Positions 31,200 through 40,207 of a stretch of DNA of 64,000 bases are shown here, piece after piece (within the stretch, counting starts at the first letter, position 1; every line of letters begins with the position of its first letter). The DNA is from a virus, in the IMG/VR virus record IMGVR_UViG_3300025889_000076, positions 78,149 through 142,148 of that record; one strand, written 5' to 3'. The notes beneath the pieces were generated by a model that worked only from the letters and a program-made list of their open reading frames with translations, searched no databases and had not been told where the DNA came from. The translations under genes and the position numbers were made by a program.

Positions 31200-32175
31200 T
31201 ATTATTTCTGTAGTAATACCTACATTCAAACCAAATAGTGAACTTCTAAAAAAGACATTATTCTCAATACTGCATCAGTCAATTAAGCCAGATCAAGTAG
31301 TAGTTGTTGATAATGGAGAACAAGATCATCCTGATGCTATCAAAACATTAGTTGAGAGTTTTGGTTTTAAGTACATATACAACGAAGAAGCTGGGGCTAA
31401 TCCGGCACGCAACTTAGGAGCTAGTATATGTAAAGACGGGGTATTATTTTTCACAGATGATGATTGTGAATTAAAACATGATTGTTTAGAGCGTCATTTA
31501 GATGTTCACTCCAAAGGAAATTTTATTGTTGGTGGAAAAGTTGATTTAAAATACAATGCTCCAGTACCAGTATGGATGTGTTTGCATTTTGAATCAATGC
31601 TGGCTAAATTAGATTGGACACCTGACAATGTTATTGATGGTGTTATTCTAGATATTACTGATAATAGGTCACATTATTTGGTATCAGCAAATCTTTCTAT
31701 CAAAAGTGATTCTTTTCGAGAGTATGGAGGATTTGACAATCGTGATGGATACAGAGGAAAAGATTTATTAACGGCCAATGATGAAATGATGCTATTGGAG
31801 ACTTGTAGAACTTCCAATAAGACACGTTTGGTATTTAACTCATTTTGTCAAGTCAAACATAATATTCCAGAGGCACGTCTAACAGAAGAATATATGGAGC
31901 GAAGGTTTTATGGTCAGGGTATAGCAGACGCAAAGAGTTCAGTTAGAAGCCCACATTTAAAAAATATAGACCCTCCAGTAGATCTGGATGATCATAAAAT
32001 GATTTTAGCAAATTCATTATTAAAATTTGTAGTCGGTACTGATCATTATTCAAATTTATGCTCTAGAATACTAACTGGTAACAAATTAATTGATCGTGAA
32101 ATCAATAAAGTATTTATGATTTGTTATTGCAAGTACATTCAAGGAATAAATGACTTTCTATGCAAAAATTTATAG
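31189..32175 (+). CDS. Glycosyltransferase family 2
   Basis: 328 residues. I-S-V-V-I-P-T-F-K-P near 5, N-P-A-R-N-L-G-A near 73 and L-F-F-T-D-D-D-C-E near 86 (DxD metal/UDP site) are classical GT2 features; N-D-E-M-M-L-L-E near 200 supplies the late acidic motif. First of a second, plus-strand glycan-modification cluster (31189-34411). Confidence 0.85.
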   Translation: MKNSIISVVIPTFKPNSELLKKTLFSILHQSIKPDQVVVVDNGEQDHPDAIKTLVESFGFKYIYNEEAGANPARNLGASICKDGVLFFTDDDCELKHDCLERHLDVHSKGNFIVGGKVDLKYNAPVPVWMCLHFESMLAKLDWTPDNVIDGVILDITDNRSHYLVSANLSIKSDSFREYGGFDNRDGYRGKDLLTANDEMMLLETCRTSNKTRLVFNSFCQVKHNIPEARLTEEYMERRFYGQGIADAKSSVRSPHLKNIDPPVDLDDHKMILANSLLKFVVGTDHYSNLCSRILTGNKLIDREINKVFMICYCKYIQGINDFLCKNL

Positions 32176-32813
32176 TTGTTTGTAGAGCTAGAAGCGGCTC
32201 TGAAGCTCTTATGAATTGTGTTAAACAACATCCAGATATTAACGTCTATGGCGAAATTTTTAACTATTATAGGAAGACGAATTTATTCTGTAAAAAAGAA
32301 GGCCTACCTTATTTAGATTATGAAGAGAACTCATTACTTTTTTCAAAAAATAATTGTATAGAAGCACATAAAAAATATGATGGTTTTAAACTTCTATTAT
32401 GTCATTTAAATGAGGATGTAGCAGACTACCTAAAAGAAGTATATGTTTTTAGTCTCTACAGAGAAAATTTGTTAGAGATGTATGTTTCCTATCTAGTAGC
32501 TCTACAAACTAAAGTTTGGGCAAAAAATAATAAAGAATTTACAGGTACTGTAACTGTTGATATTGATCTTTTAGAAAAAGATATATCATCTACTAAAAAA
32601 CAATACAGTGATATTGAACAACATGTTGATAGAAAATTGTATTATAAAGATGGGGTAATAAAAAATTCACAGATAATATTTGAGTCTTTGAATTTAAAAG
32701 AATTTACACCTAACGTAGAAGATAAAAAAAGAATATTACGACCAATATCAGATGTAATAGAAAATTACAACGAGGTAAAACATTTTGACCACTCAGACTA
32801 TTTTTACAGGTGA
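32160..32813 (+). CDS. Sulfotransferase-like protein
   Basis: 217 residues. C-R-A-R-S-G-S-E-A-L near 8 corresponds to the PAPS 5'-phosphosulfate loop, and L-Y-R-E-N-L-L-E-M-Y-V-S-Y near 99 resembles the 3'-phosphate motif (R-x-N-x-x-x-x-x-x-S) of Stf0-type sulfotransferases. It may sulfate a carbohydrate made by the neighbouring enzymes. Confidence 0.6.
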   Translation: MQKFIVVCRARSGSEALMNCVKQHPDINVYGEIFNYYRKTNLFCKKEGLPYLDYEENSLLFSKNNCIEAHKKYDGFKLLLCHLNEDVADYLKEVYVFSLYRENLLEMYVSYLVALQTKVWAKNNKEFTGTVTVDIDLLEKDISSTKKQYSDIEQHVDRKLYYKDGVIKNSQIIFESLNLKEFTPNVEDKKRILRPISDVIENYNEVKHFDHSDYFYR

Positions 32814-33321
32814 CGATTGGGTATCACAAAATGTAGATCTTTGGAAACGAACTATTCCCAATCCTGAAGATATAAAAACATTTATAGAAATAGGAAATTG
32901 GGAAGGTAGATCTACTCTATGGTGGGCTAATTATTGTATTAATGCTAAAATACTTTCTATAGATCCTTCTGGAAATTTAGATAGAAGAAAAAATCTACTT
33001 CATAATATTTCTATTAGTGATAGAGCCAACTCTATAAATTTACGTTTTGACTTATCTAAAAATGTATTACCTTTTATTCAAAAAGAATCTATAGACTTAA
33101 TCTACGTTGATGGATCACATGAGGCTAAAGATGTCCTACTTGATGGACTAATGTGTTGGAAAGCTATAAAAAAAGGAGGCATTATCATATTCGATGATTA
33201 TGGTTTGGAAGAAAAAATTGGCTATAAAAAGAAAAAGCCCTCAATAGGGATGGACGCCTTACTTTCCGTCATTGATTGTAAGATTCTTCACAAAGAATGG
33301 CAATTAGTAATTCAAAAATAA
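32785..33321 (+). CDS. SAM-dependent methyltransferase (methyltransf_24 type)
   Basis: 178 residues from TTG 32785 (GAGG upstream). F-I-E-I-G-N-W-E-G-R-S-T near 33 is the SAM loop with acidic start, I-L-S-I-D-P is motif II and I-D-L-I-Y-V-D-G-S-H is motif IV. Related enzymes sit in glycan and antibiotic clusters. It overlaps the sulfotransferase by 29 nt. Confidence 0.75.
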   Translation: MTTQTIFTGDDWVSQNVDLWKRTIPNPEDIKTFIEIGNWEGRSTLWWANYCINAKILSIDPSGNLDRRKNLLHNISISDRANSINLRFDLSKNVLPFIQKESIDLIYVDGSHEAKDVLLDGLMCWKAIKKGGIIIFDDYGLEEKIGYKKKKPSIGMDALLSVIDCKILHKEWQLVIQK

Positions 33322-33334
33322 ATAGAAAATTATT

Positions 33335-34411
33335 ATGAAACTCAATTTGATTTCCCCTTTTAATACCGTCTCTTACGGTTATGTCGGATGTTATCTATTT
33401 CGGGAACTTATTAATCTTGGGGTTGATATAGCAGCCGATTGCATTCCTAATAGTAGGCAATTCTCAGCAGAACCCAAGTTCCAAAATATAAAAGCCTACA
33501 CAGATAGCTTTAGTTATACATTCCATCACGATGCCCCTTGTCTAAAAATCTGGCACCAGCATGACTTGAGAGGATTCGTTGGGAACGGTAAGAAGATTGC
33601 CTTTCCTATTTTCGAGCTAAACAGATTCACTAAAGAAGAGAGGCATAATTTAGAGTATCCAGATGAAATCCTTGTATGCTCTGAATGGGCCAAAAATATT
33701 GTTTTAAGCGAGACAAATCGAAAATCTGAAACCATCCACGTTGTACCTTTAGGAGTTGACACAGAGCTTTTTAAGCCGGTAGAATCGAGTCAGGACTCTA
33801 CAGTACGATTTGGAAATTTTGGGAAATGGGAATTAAGAAAAGGACATGATGTCTTAATTGATGCATTTAATAGAGCTTTTGAAATTGATGATGATGTCGA
33901 ATTAATTATGTCTCCACATAATTTTTTCTTAACAGAACAACAATCCCAAGAATGGATCAATTACTATGGATCTAGTAAGTTGGGATCAAAGATTAAAATT
34001 GCAAAGAGGCAGGAGACTCATGAAGAGGTGTATAATATTATGAAAATTGTTGATTGCGGAGTATTTCCAGCACGAGCAGAGGGTTGGAACATGGAAGTTC
34101 TTGAATTAATGTCTTGCGGTAAACATATCATTACAACAAATTGCACAGGACATACTGAATTTTGCAATGAGGCAAATAGTAAATTAATAGAAATGGATGA
34201 AATGGAAACAGCTTTTGATGGGGTATTTTTCCGAGGACAAGGAGAGTGGCATTCTTTCAAGGATAAACAAATAGATAAATTAGCAGAGTATATGCGTAAT
34301 TTTTATAATTCGCAAAAAAAAGTAAATCAAGCAGGAATTAATACTGCAAATAATTTTACTTGGACAAATTCTGCTAAAAAGATAATAGACGTATTAAAAG
34401 GTGGATCATAA
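33335..34411 (+). CDS. Glycosyltransferase family 4 (GT-B fold)
   Basis: 358 residues. G-V-D-T-E-L-F-K-P near 146, G-K-W-E-L-R-K-G-H-D-V-L near 165, and F-P-A-R-A-E-G-W-N-M-E-V-L-E-L-M-S-C-G near 247 (the E-x7-E nucleotide-sugar motif) place it in GT4. TAATG overlap with the next gene. Confidence 0.85.
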   Translation: MKLNLISPFNTVSYGYVGCYLFRELINLGVDIAADCIPNSRQFSAEPKFQNIKAYTDSFSYTFHHDAPCLKIWHQHDLRGFVGNGKKIAFPIFELNRFTKEERHNLEYPDEILVCSEWAKNIVLSETNRKSETIHVVPLGVDTELFKPVESSQDSTVRFGNFGKWELRKGHDVLIDAFNRAFEIDDDVELIMSPHNFFLTEQQSQEWINYYGSSKLGSKIKIAKRQETHEEVYNIMKIVDCGVFPARAEGWNMEVLELMSCGKHIITTNCTGHTEFCNEANSKLIEMDEMETAFDGVFFRGQGEWHSFKDKQIDKLAEYMRNFYNSQKKVNQAGINTANNFTWTNSAKKIIDVLKGGS

Positions 34412-34713
34412 TGGGGTTATTTAGTCGATGGAAGAAGCCAAAAAAACAAACATTCTTTAAGTTTTTTATATCTGAAGACGGCGAATCAATAGATTATGAA
34501 TTTGAAACATTTGATTTAGACAGATTCTTACAGATGATGGCTATATTATTATCAGGCTCAATTAGTGAAGAAATAATTGATTGCATTTTTAAAGAAATAA
34601 ATGACGAAAAGATAAAAGATTCATTTGTTAATGATCTATTAAATAGAATAGACGAATCTCTAAGTAAAAGAGGAGAAGATTTGGTTGTAAATCCATCTGA
34701 ATTTAACCTGTAA
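34411..34713 (+). CDS. Small acidic hypothetical protein
   Basis: 100 residues. Basic start (R-W-K-K-P-K-K-Q) followed by an acidic helical body. No motif recognised. Confidence 0.5.
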   Translation: MGLFSRWKKPKKQTFFKFFISEDGESIDYEFETFDLDRFLQMMAILLSGSISEEIIDCIFKEINDEKIKDSFVNDLLNRIDESLSKRGEDLVVNPSEFNL

Positions 34714-34722
34714 GGTAAAAAT

Positions 34723-35322
34723 ATGAATAATATAATGGCATGGGAAAAATGGGATGAGGGAGATTTCTTTAGTGAGGAATTAAGTGATGAAGAAATAAAT
34801 GACTTTGAAAAAAACTCAGATTTAGAAGGTATTAATTTTAACGCATTCCCTATAGTCTTTCCTAAAGTCAGAACTCCTTTGGGATTTGTAAGTATAGATG
34901 ATCCACTAAGACCAGCTTTAATGTTCGATTGTTGGATAGGTCATACTAATTTTGGGATAACAGAAGAAGTTAAAAGAATTATTGAAAGTACACCCGGTGT
35001 GGAAGTCTTAAAAATAATGACTCCGTACCGTTTTTTCATTGGTGTCGGAAAACTTTTTAAATTCCGTGACGTTAGAGAGCATATTCAGTCTTCACTGAAT
35101 GTAAAAACAGAAGATAAAGAAAATTCTGAAGATATTAACTTACTTACAATTATAAAAAGGCAGTTAAAATCTTATAAGCGTTGGGCAATATTCTATTCTA
35201 AAGAGGGGACTATAGAATATGCGGCTTCAAATGAAGATAATGATGTAGAATTTGAAACGACTGTTCAGAAGTTTACAGAAGATAAAAATTTTACAGTTAT
35301 AAAATCAGAAGATGAAGAATAA
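34723..35322 (+). CDS. Acidic hypothetical protein
   Basis: 199 residues. Highly acidic ends (about 8-35 and 165-199) with a compact centre (about 40-125: P-K-V-R-T-P-L-G-F-V, G-V-E-V-L-K-I-M-T-P-Y-R-F-F-I-G-V-G). This resembles small phage virion-associated or assembly proteins, but I cannot name it. Last gene before the 35329 promoter-like site. Confidence 0.5.
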   Translation: MNNIMAWEKWDEGDFFSEELSDEEINDFEKNSDLEGINFNAFPIVFPKVRTPLGFVSIDDPLRPALMFDCWIGHTNFGITEEVKRIIESTPGVEVLKIMTPYRFFIGVGKLFKFRDVREHIQSSLNVKTEDKENSEDINLLTIIKRQLKSYKRWAIFYSKEGTIEYAASNEDNDVEFETTVQKFTEDKNFTVIKSEDEE

Positions 35323-35328
35323 AGGTGT

Positions 35329-35334
35329 ATAATA
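35329..35334 (+). promoter_or_regulatory. Possible promoter (-10 only)
   Basis: GGTG-TATAAT, a perfect -10 with no good -35. About 60 nt of leader follow, ending in GGAG before ATG 35402. The gene is closed by a terminator, which supports a separate transcript. Confidence 0.4.
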
Positions 35335-35401
35335 TTATTGGACCAGGAATCTTATTTATAGGATAATAAGGATGTGAATATATAGAAGTTGGAGAATATA
35401 A

Positions 35402-36010
35402 ATGACTATTCCTTCAGTTTATAAACGAAATACCGTTGGTGGTGCTTTTACTGCTGAAAATATAGGTGGTACAGCAATTGGTATTACATCTGCTACTAGT
35501 ACTACTGCTGGTAATCCTATAACACGAACATTTACTCTTGCAGATCAAGGGGTAGATGGTATTGATCGTAAAACTGGTCCTAAAGATGTTGATTATACAA
35601 TAGAGGCTTTAGCCAATACTGGAACGTTTGCTTACGATCAGACATCTTTTATGTTCCGTGGAAATCAAGCTAATAATACCATTAATGGTACTGCTAGTAC
35701 TCTATTAAGTATCAATGGAAATGAGCAGTATCGTGATAGTAATCACAGTACTCTTGCTCCTATTGGTGCAAAAGTTCTTACGGCATGGGCAAGCAATTCT
35801 TTCGATCCTCTTGGCGTTTCTGGTCAACGTCATAATTGGGGTTCTGGAATTCCAGCTACAATGACAGGCACTAACTTCAATAACACGTTTGGCGGAACTG
35901 CTACTGCTGATGATGCTATTGGAACTGATGCCGTCCCTGGAGAATTGACTTACATGTATGGTGCGATTCTTGCAAATACTGGTGAGTACCAGCCAAGAAC
36001 TTTGACTTAA
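35402..36010 (+). CDS. Probable virion structural protein
   Basis: 202 residues, dominated by Thr, Ala, Gly, Asn and Ser, low in Lys and Arg, beta-type throughout (for example T-R-T-F-T-L-A-D-Q-G-V-D-G). No catalytic motif. A promoter-like -10 upstream and a terminator right after suggest a highly expressed single-gene unit, as expected of a capsid decoration or tail protein. Confidence 0.5.
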   Translation: MTIPSVYKRNTVGGAFTAENIGGTAIGITSATSTTAGNPITRTFTLADQGVDGIDRKTGPKDVDYTIEALANTGTFAYDQTSFMFRGNQANNTINGTASTLLSINGNEQYRDSNHSTLAPIGAKVLTAWASNSFDPLGVSGQRHNWGSGIPATMTGTNFNNTFGGTATADDAIGTDAVPGELTYMYGAILANTGEYQPRTLT

Positions 36011-36035
36011 TAGTAATCTAATGCAATCATGGATA

Positions 36036-36070
36036 GAGCCACATTAGAAATTCTGGTGTGGCTTTATTCT
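36036..36070 (+). terminator. Rho-independent terminator
   Basis: AGCCACA and TGTGGCT (7-bp stem, 13-nt loop) followed by TTATTCTTG, a moderate U-tract. Ends the structural gene. Confidence 0.7.
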
Positions 36071-36087
36071 TGTGAGGAGCTTTTATA

Positions 36088-36486
36088 GTGTCCGATGAAA
36101 AAATAGAAATCTCTAAATTTAATTTCTGGCTTATTACTACTTTACTTAGTGGGCTTGTTTTAGGTATTGGTGCATGGGCAACTTCTATTAATTCACAGAT
36201 GGTACAAAGTCAAGTTGCTATGGCTGAAGTAAAGGGCATGGTATCTTCTATTGATTCTAGATTAAAAGAAAATCTAGAAGCTACAAATAGAATACATAAA
36301 ATAGAATCAGATCTTAGAGCTTTAACAGTTTCTGTATCAATAAATACAGAAGATTTACATTCAAGGCGTGGTATTAGATTCAATATGCCTGATTATGATA
36401 AATATGTCAGACCTGTTCAAGAGGACTTGTTAAAACGTATTACTAAAATAGAATCACAAATAGAGTCTCGTTATGAAAAAAATTAG
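36088..36486 (+). CDS. Membrane protein with coiled coil
   Basis: 132 residues from GTG 36088, with GAGGAG 8-10 nt upstream. One transmembrane helix (about 12-33) and then a long helical region with heptad-like hydrophobics. Topology (short N-tail in, coiled coil out) resembles an inner-membrane spanin, but no proof. It overlaps the next gene by 14 nt. Confidence 0.5.
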   Translation: MSDEKIEISKFNFWLITTLLSGLVLGIGAWATSINSQMVQSQVAMAEVKGMVSSIDSRLKENLEATNRIHKIESDLRALTVSVSINTEDLHSRRGIRFNMPDYDKYVRPVQEDLLKRITKIESQIESRYEKN

Positions 36487-37009
36487 CTTATTATTAATAT
36501 GTTTGATTTTTTTCTCGTGTTGGTATTCTATAAAATTAATATATCAAATACAAAATAATCTTATAGACACTAACTATGCGGTTTTAGGTAATATTAATAA
36601 TATAGAAAGACTTGGCGTTCTAACTAATGAAATCAAGGAAGAACAGATTAAAAGAACAAGAAATGTATATACTGTGCCATTTTTAATTGATGAGATATTA
36701 AAAAAAAAATTATTTTTAAATGGAATAATATTGTGTGACAAAAATGGTAAAATTATTGGAATAACACCAGGAGCTAAAGAATTATTAGGATTTAGTAAAG
36801 AAGACCCAGAAAATTCACTAAAAAGCATATTTGATATAATCCCTATTGAGCATAGGGAAAGTCATAAAGAATATCTATTAAATGAAAAGACGCATAGTAG
36901 TCCGTTAATGAAGGCGACTATTGGAATAGAAAATAGACGGGTTGAGGTATCCTTTCACTTTTTAAGTACTGAAGAAACTTATATAGTTCACTTAAGAGAG
37001 GTGTCTTAA
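36473..37009 (+). CDS. Membrane-anchored PAS-domain protein
   Basis: 178 residues. N-terminal signal-anchor (about 1-25, K-K-I-S-L-L-L-I-C-L-I-F-F-S-C), a helical linker, then a PAS-type domain (about 80-178: N-G-I-I-L-C-D-K-N-G-K-I-I-G, A-K-E-L-L-G-F-S-K-E-D, I-P-I-E-H-R). No kinase, cyclase or other output domain is attached. A small-molecule or redox sensor is possible. Confidence 0.6.
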   Translation: MKKISLLLICLIFFSCWYSIKLIYQIQNNLIDTNYAVLGNINNIERLGVLTNEIKEEQIKRTRNVYTVPFLIDEILKKKLFLNGIILCDKNGKIIGITPGAKELLGFSKEDPENSLKSIFDIIPIEHRESHKEYLLNEKTHSSPLMKATIGIENRRVEVSFHFLSTEETYIVHLREVS

Positions 37010-37010
37010 T

Positions 37011-37631
37011 ATGGTGTTTATCCCCTATGAAGAGGCTAAAAATATCATAAAAGAAGGAGATATACTTCTATTTAAAGGAACTGGCTTTATAGGATTTCTT
37101 ATCAAAAGATATACTGATGGAGAGCATAGTCATGTAGCTATGGCTCATCTAGATGGAGATACTTGGGAGTGTGTTGAGTTTAGAGAGTTTCTCGGTGGAA
37201 GGTCTGTCTCATTAAGAAGTCAAGTTTCAAACAATCCTACTACGATTGACGTATTTAGACCTTTAAATAATATCTCTTATGAAGATTTTAATGAAAATAA
37301 TGAGATAATTATTGTAAATAAAAGATACACTGAAGAAGTGGCAAAAAATACTGTCAAAGATATTATAAAATGGACTGGGCAATCATATGGATGGATAAAT
37401 ATTTTTACAATGATTGTTCGCTTCATTCCGTTTGCTAAACTTTTATTAAAACAAGATACTGATGATGATGAGTTATCTCATGCAAAAGTTTGTTCAACCG
37501 CAGTAACTATAGCACTAAGAAAGAATTATATGGACCCTGTGCCTTATTTAGCAGATGATAGAGTTTCACCGGCTGATTTGGCAAGAAGTCCTTTGTTACA
37601 GTACCTTTTCACTATTGAAAAGGATTTTTAA
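37011..37631 (+). CDS. Permuted NlpC/P60 (YiiX-like) papain-fold protein
   Basis: 206 residues. G-D-I-L-L-F-K-G-T-G near 16, then E-H-S-H-V-A-M-A near 39 gives the catalytic His early, and K-V-C-S-T-A-V-T-I near 163 gives the Cys late: the reversed order of permuted NlpC/P60 enzymes. Such enzymes act as amidases or lipid/peptide hydrolases and may modify the host envelope. It lies between two membrane or exported proteins. Confidence 0.6.
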   Translation: MVFIPYEEAKNIIKEGDILLFKGTGFIGFLIKRYTDGEHSHVAMAHLDGDTWECVEFREFLGGRSVSLRSQVSNNPTTIDVFRPLNNISYEDFNENNEIIIVNKRYTEEVAKNTVKDIIKWTGQSYGWINIFTMIVRFIPFAKLLLKQDTDDDELSHAKVCSTAVTIALRKNYMDPVPYLADDRVSPADLARSPLLQYLFTIEKDF

Positions 37632-37645
37632 ACCGGGGGTGTAAG

Positions 37646-39421
37646 ATGAAAAAGTTGCTATCAATATTAATTCTATTTTTAGCTTCTTCTTCCAATGGAA
37701 TGGCGGTTGAGCAAGACGATAGAGTTCTAAACCTTAATGGCTGTACAGGATTCCTTGTTGATGGGAATTATCTTGTTTCGGCAAAACACTGTCTTGAATT
37801 ATTAGGTCAAAAAATTACTTTAAACAGGACTAGTGGAATTACCGCAGACCTAGTTTATGTAAGTAATTCAAAAGACGGACCTATTGTCTATTATATAAAA
37901 GGTAAAAGATATAATTCCTTTAGTGTTGCCAGCGAAGTTCCTCCTACTGGCAGTTCAGTATACTCTATTGGTTTTCCAGGCGGAAACTACGCGGTTATTA
38001 CGGGGAAAATGGTTGGTACATTAGACCCGTCAAGGTCTGAGAACGTAGTTAGTATGAGGGTTAATCCAGGCCATTCTGGCGGGCCTTTATTCTCTCAAGA
38101 TGGCGAAGTTATTGGAGTTGCTTTATCTGTTGCTTATGATCTAGATGTTAATAGCTCAAACTTTGCTTCTTGGTCTTCTGTGAAAAAGGCAATGCTTGAA
38201 GCAAAACGTGCTACTGGAGATAATAGTGTTCCTAAATTTAATAAGGAACTAGTTATCTTTAGTTATGTAGGTTGTGAGCCATGCGATAACCTTAATAACG
38301 AACTTGACTATGCAGAGCTTAACCGTAATGGAATTAAAGTTACTAAAGTAGTTTTAGATAAAGATAAATGGTCTAATGAGGCTTTAGTATCTGAATACAA
38401 GGCTGTAAATGGTGAGAATATTGAAAGTTTTCCGACTATGTGGCTTAGAGGATCTACTCAGGTAAAAGTTGGATACAAAAAAGGTACAAAACTTTCTGTA
38501 TTTGGTTGGATTATAAATGGATTTAAAAACATTGGTAGATTTTTATTCGGAGATAATCTTCAAGGAGAAATTGAAGACGAGCCTGAATTTTCAACTCCAA
38601 TGCCAGTGCCAACACCATCACCAGACGATAATGTTCCTACTCCAGATAATCTTGAGGAGCCTCCTGTTGAACCTCAGACATATACTGAAGAGATTGATTG
38701 GGAAAATGTCTCTATAGTTATTGCAGCTAAAAAACAAGATATAGGATATACTAGAGGCAAAGCTTTAGAAATTGCTCTAAAAGCAATCAAAGGCCCAATT
38801 CAGAGAGCTAATGATGAATACTTTGAAGGTAAAGCAAATATTATTTTCGTGGACGAGCGTACACAGCCTCAAAAATATCAGTCACTTTTGGACGCAGCCG
38901 GTGTTGACTTTGAACGTTTTTATGTTATAGCACTTGTAAAAAAGCAAAGTCTTGGATTAAAGGGATTGATTGCTTCAAAAGTAGAGTCTTCCATACTGAA
39001 AAAACTTCCAGAAGGCATCCCATTGGAAGTTATATTTGAGAGAGTACATTCGGATTCTTATTTTGCTATAACTAAATCATTAACAGTATCTGACACACCT
39101 GTTGAGGTTTTGGCAGAAGGCTCAATTAAAGATGATATCATTAATTCTCTTAAGGGTCAAATTGATGAAGTCAAAAAAGACCTTACGAATATTAATGTGC
39201 CTGATGATGCGACTATTGCTGATAAAGTAAAGGCTAATATTCTGCCAGCCGTATTAGAAGCTGCAAAATCTAAGGATGAAGATGGAACTGAAAGAACTTG
39301 GGTCATGCGTCTTATGGCTGGAGCTATGGCTTTATTTGGTGTAGGCAAGGGGGTTAGTGGCTTTAGAGGGTGGATTGCTGGTAGAGCTATGGCAAAAGCC
39401 CAAGAAATGATGCAGTCTTAA
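37646..39421 (+). CDS. Secreted trypsin-like protease fused to a thioredoxin-like domain
   Basis: 591 residues. Signal peptide (about 1-20). Residues 20-185 form a trypsin-like domain: V-S-A-K-H-C (His), a following Asp in S-K-D-G, and N-P-G-H-S-G-G-P-L (Ser nucleophile). Residues about 200-300 read V-I-F-S-Y-V-G-C-E-P-C-D with F-P-T-M-W, a thioredoxin/glutaredoxin-type CxxC domain with cis-Pro. A Pro-rich linker (about 312-345) follows, then an unrecognised domain (about 350-490) and a hydrophobic segment near 555-580. An exported fusion of this kind is unusual in a phage; it may act on envelope proteins or virion maturation. Confidence 0.7.
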   Translation: MKKLLSILILFLASSSNGMAVEQDDRVLNLNGCTGFLVDGNYLVSAKHCLELLGQKITLNRTSGITADLVYVSNSKDGPIVYYIKGKRYNSFSVASEVPPTGSSVYSIGFPGGNYAVITGKMVGTLDPSRSENVVSMRVNPGHSGGPLFSQDGEVIGVALSVAYDLDVNSSNFASWSSVKKAMLEAKRATGDNSVPKFNKELVIFSYVGCEPCDNLNNELDYAELNRNGIKVTKVVLDKDKWSNEALVSEYKAVNGENIESFPTMWLRGSTQVKVGYKKGTKLSVFGWIINGFKNIGRFLFGDNLQGEIEDEPEFSTPMPVPTPSPDDNVPTPDNLEEPPVEPQTYTEEIDWENVSIVIAAKKQDIGYTRGKALEIALKAIKGPIQRANDEYFEGKANIIFVDERTQPQKYQSLLDAAGVDFERFYVIALVKKQSLGLKGLIASKVESSILKKLPEGIPLEVIFERVHSDSYFAITKSLTVSDTPVEVLAEGSIKDDIINSLKGQIDEVKKDLTNINVPDDATIADKVKANILPAVLEAAKSKDEDGTERTWVMRLMAGAMALFGVGKGVSGFRGWIAGRAMAKAQEMMQS

Positions 39422-39422
39422 T

Positions 39423-39671
39423 ATGATAGCTTTATTAGCATCAATAGGTATTGGCGGCTCACTTGGCACTATAATAGCAATTTTAGAAAACCCAGCAACG
39501 GGTATTATTTTAAAATTTGCAAAAAAAGCCGTAATTGCACTTTCTCAGGGAAAACACCTTTCTGAGGCTGAAAAACAGTTCATAAAAGACTATAATCATC
39601 AAGAGGTAATGGTCTACGGACACGATTTTTCAGATCAGCTAAAAATCGCAAATTTAATGCGAATCCACTAA
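39423..39671 (+). CDS. Small hydrophobic protein
   Basis: 82 residues. The first 35 residues are Gly/Ile/Leu/Ala-rich and could span or associate with a membrane; the rest is charged. It follows the protease-fusion gene by 1 nt. Confidence 0.5.
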   Translation: MIALLASIGIGGSLGTIIAILENPATGIILKFAKKAVIALSQGKHLSEAEKQFIKDYNHQEVMVYGHDFSDQLKIANLMRIH

Positions 39672-39685
39672 AAACGGGAAAATAG

Positions 39686-40198
39686 ATGCGACCTTCTAAG
39701 GATAGAGACTTTATGGCATCGGCTTTTCATTATGCATTTCGTTCACACGATTTGCAATCAAAAGTCGGTGCTGTAATTGTAAATAGAGATAAAAGAGAAG
39801 TCGGTAGAGGACGAAATGGTTTTCCTTCTGATATTAATAACAACAAACTTCCTACTACACGACCAGAAAAATATCCTTTTATGGTACATGCTGAAATAAA
39901 TGCTTTGGCTAATATGATTATCAAGCCAGAAAAAGCATCCATATATGTCACCCGTATGCCTTGCTGTAATTGTGCAAAAGCTTTGTGGCAGAATAATATT
40001 CGTGAATGGAATGTTCCAACTCAGTGTATGGACTTTTCTTCAGAAAAACCTTCTATAAAATTCTATAGTGAGGATGACAATGCCTTATTAGATTTACTGA
40101 TTTCTAATGGATTAATAGTTAATTTTCATGATTTTAACATGGATGATCTATCTGAAGTTGTAGAAGCCAACAAACAGTATTTTAACTATCTAGACTAA
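39686..40198 (+). CDS. dCMP deaminase-family protein
   Basis: 170 residues. H-A-E-I-N-A-L near 71 (zinc His plus catalytic Glu) and M-P-C-C-N-C-A near 91-97 (zinc Cys pair) define the cytidine/deoxycytidylate deaminase fold. Most likely makes dUMP from dCMP, feeding thyX. Nucleotide genes nrdJ and dut follow. Confidence 0.85.
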   Translation: MRPSKDRDFMASAFHYAFRSHDLQSKVGAVIVNRDKREVGRGRNGFPSDINNNKLPTTRPEKYPFMVHAEINALANMIIKPEKASIYVTRMPCCNCAKALWQNNIREWNVPTQCMDFSSEKPSIKFYSEDDNALLDLLISNGLIVNFHDFNMDDLSEVVEANKQYFNYLD

Positions 40199-40207
40199 AG
40201 AAAATAA

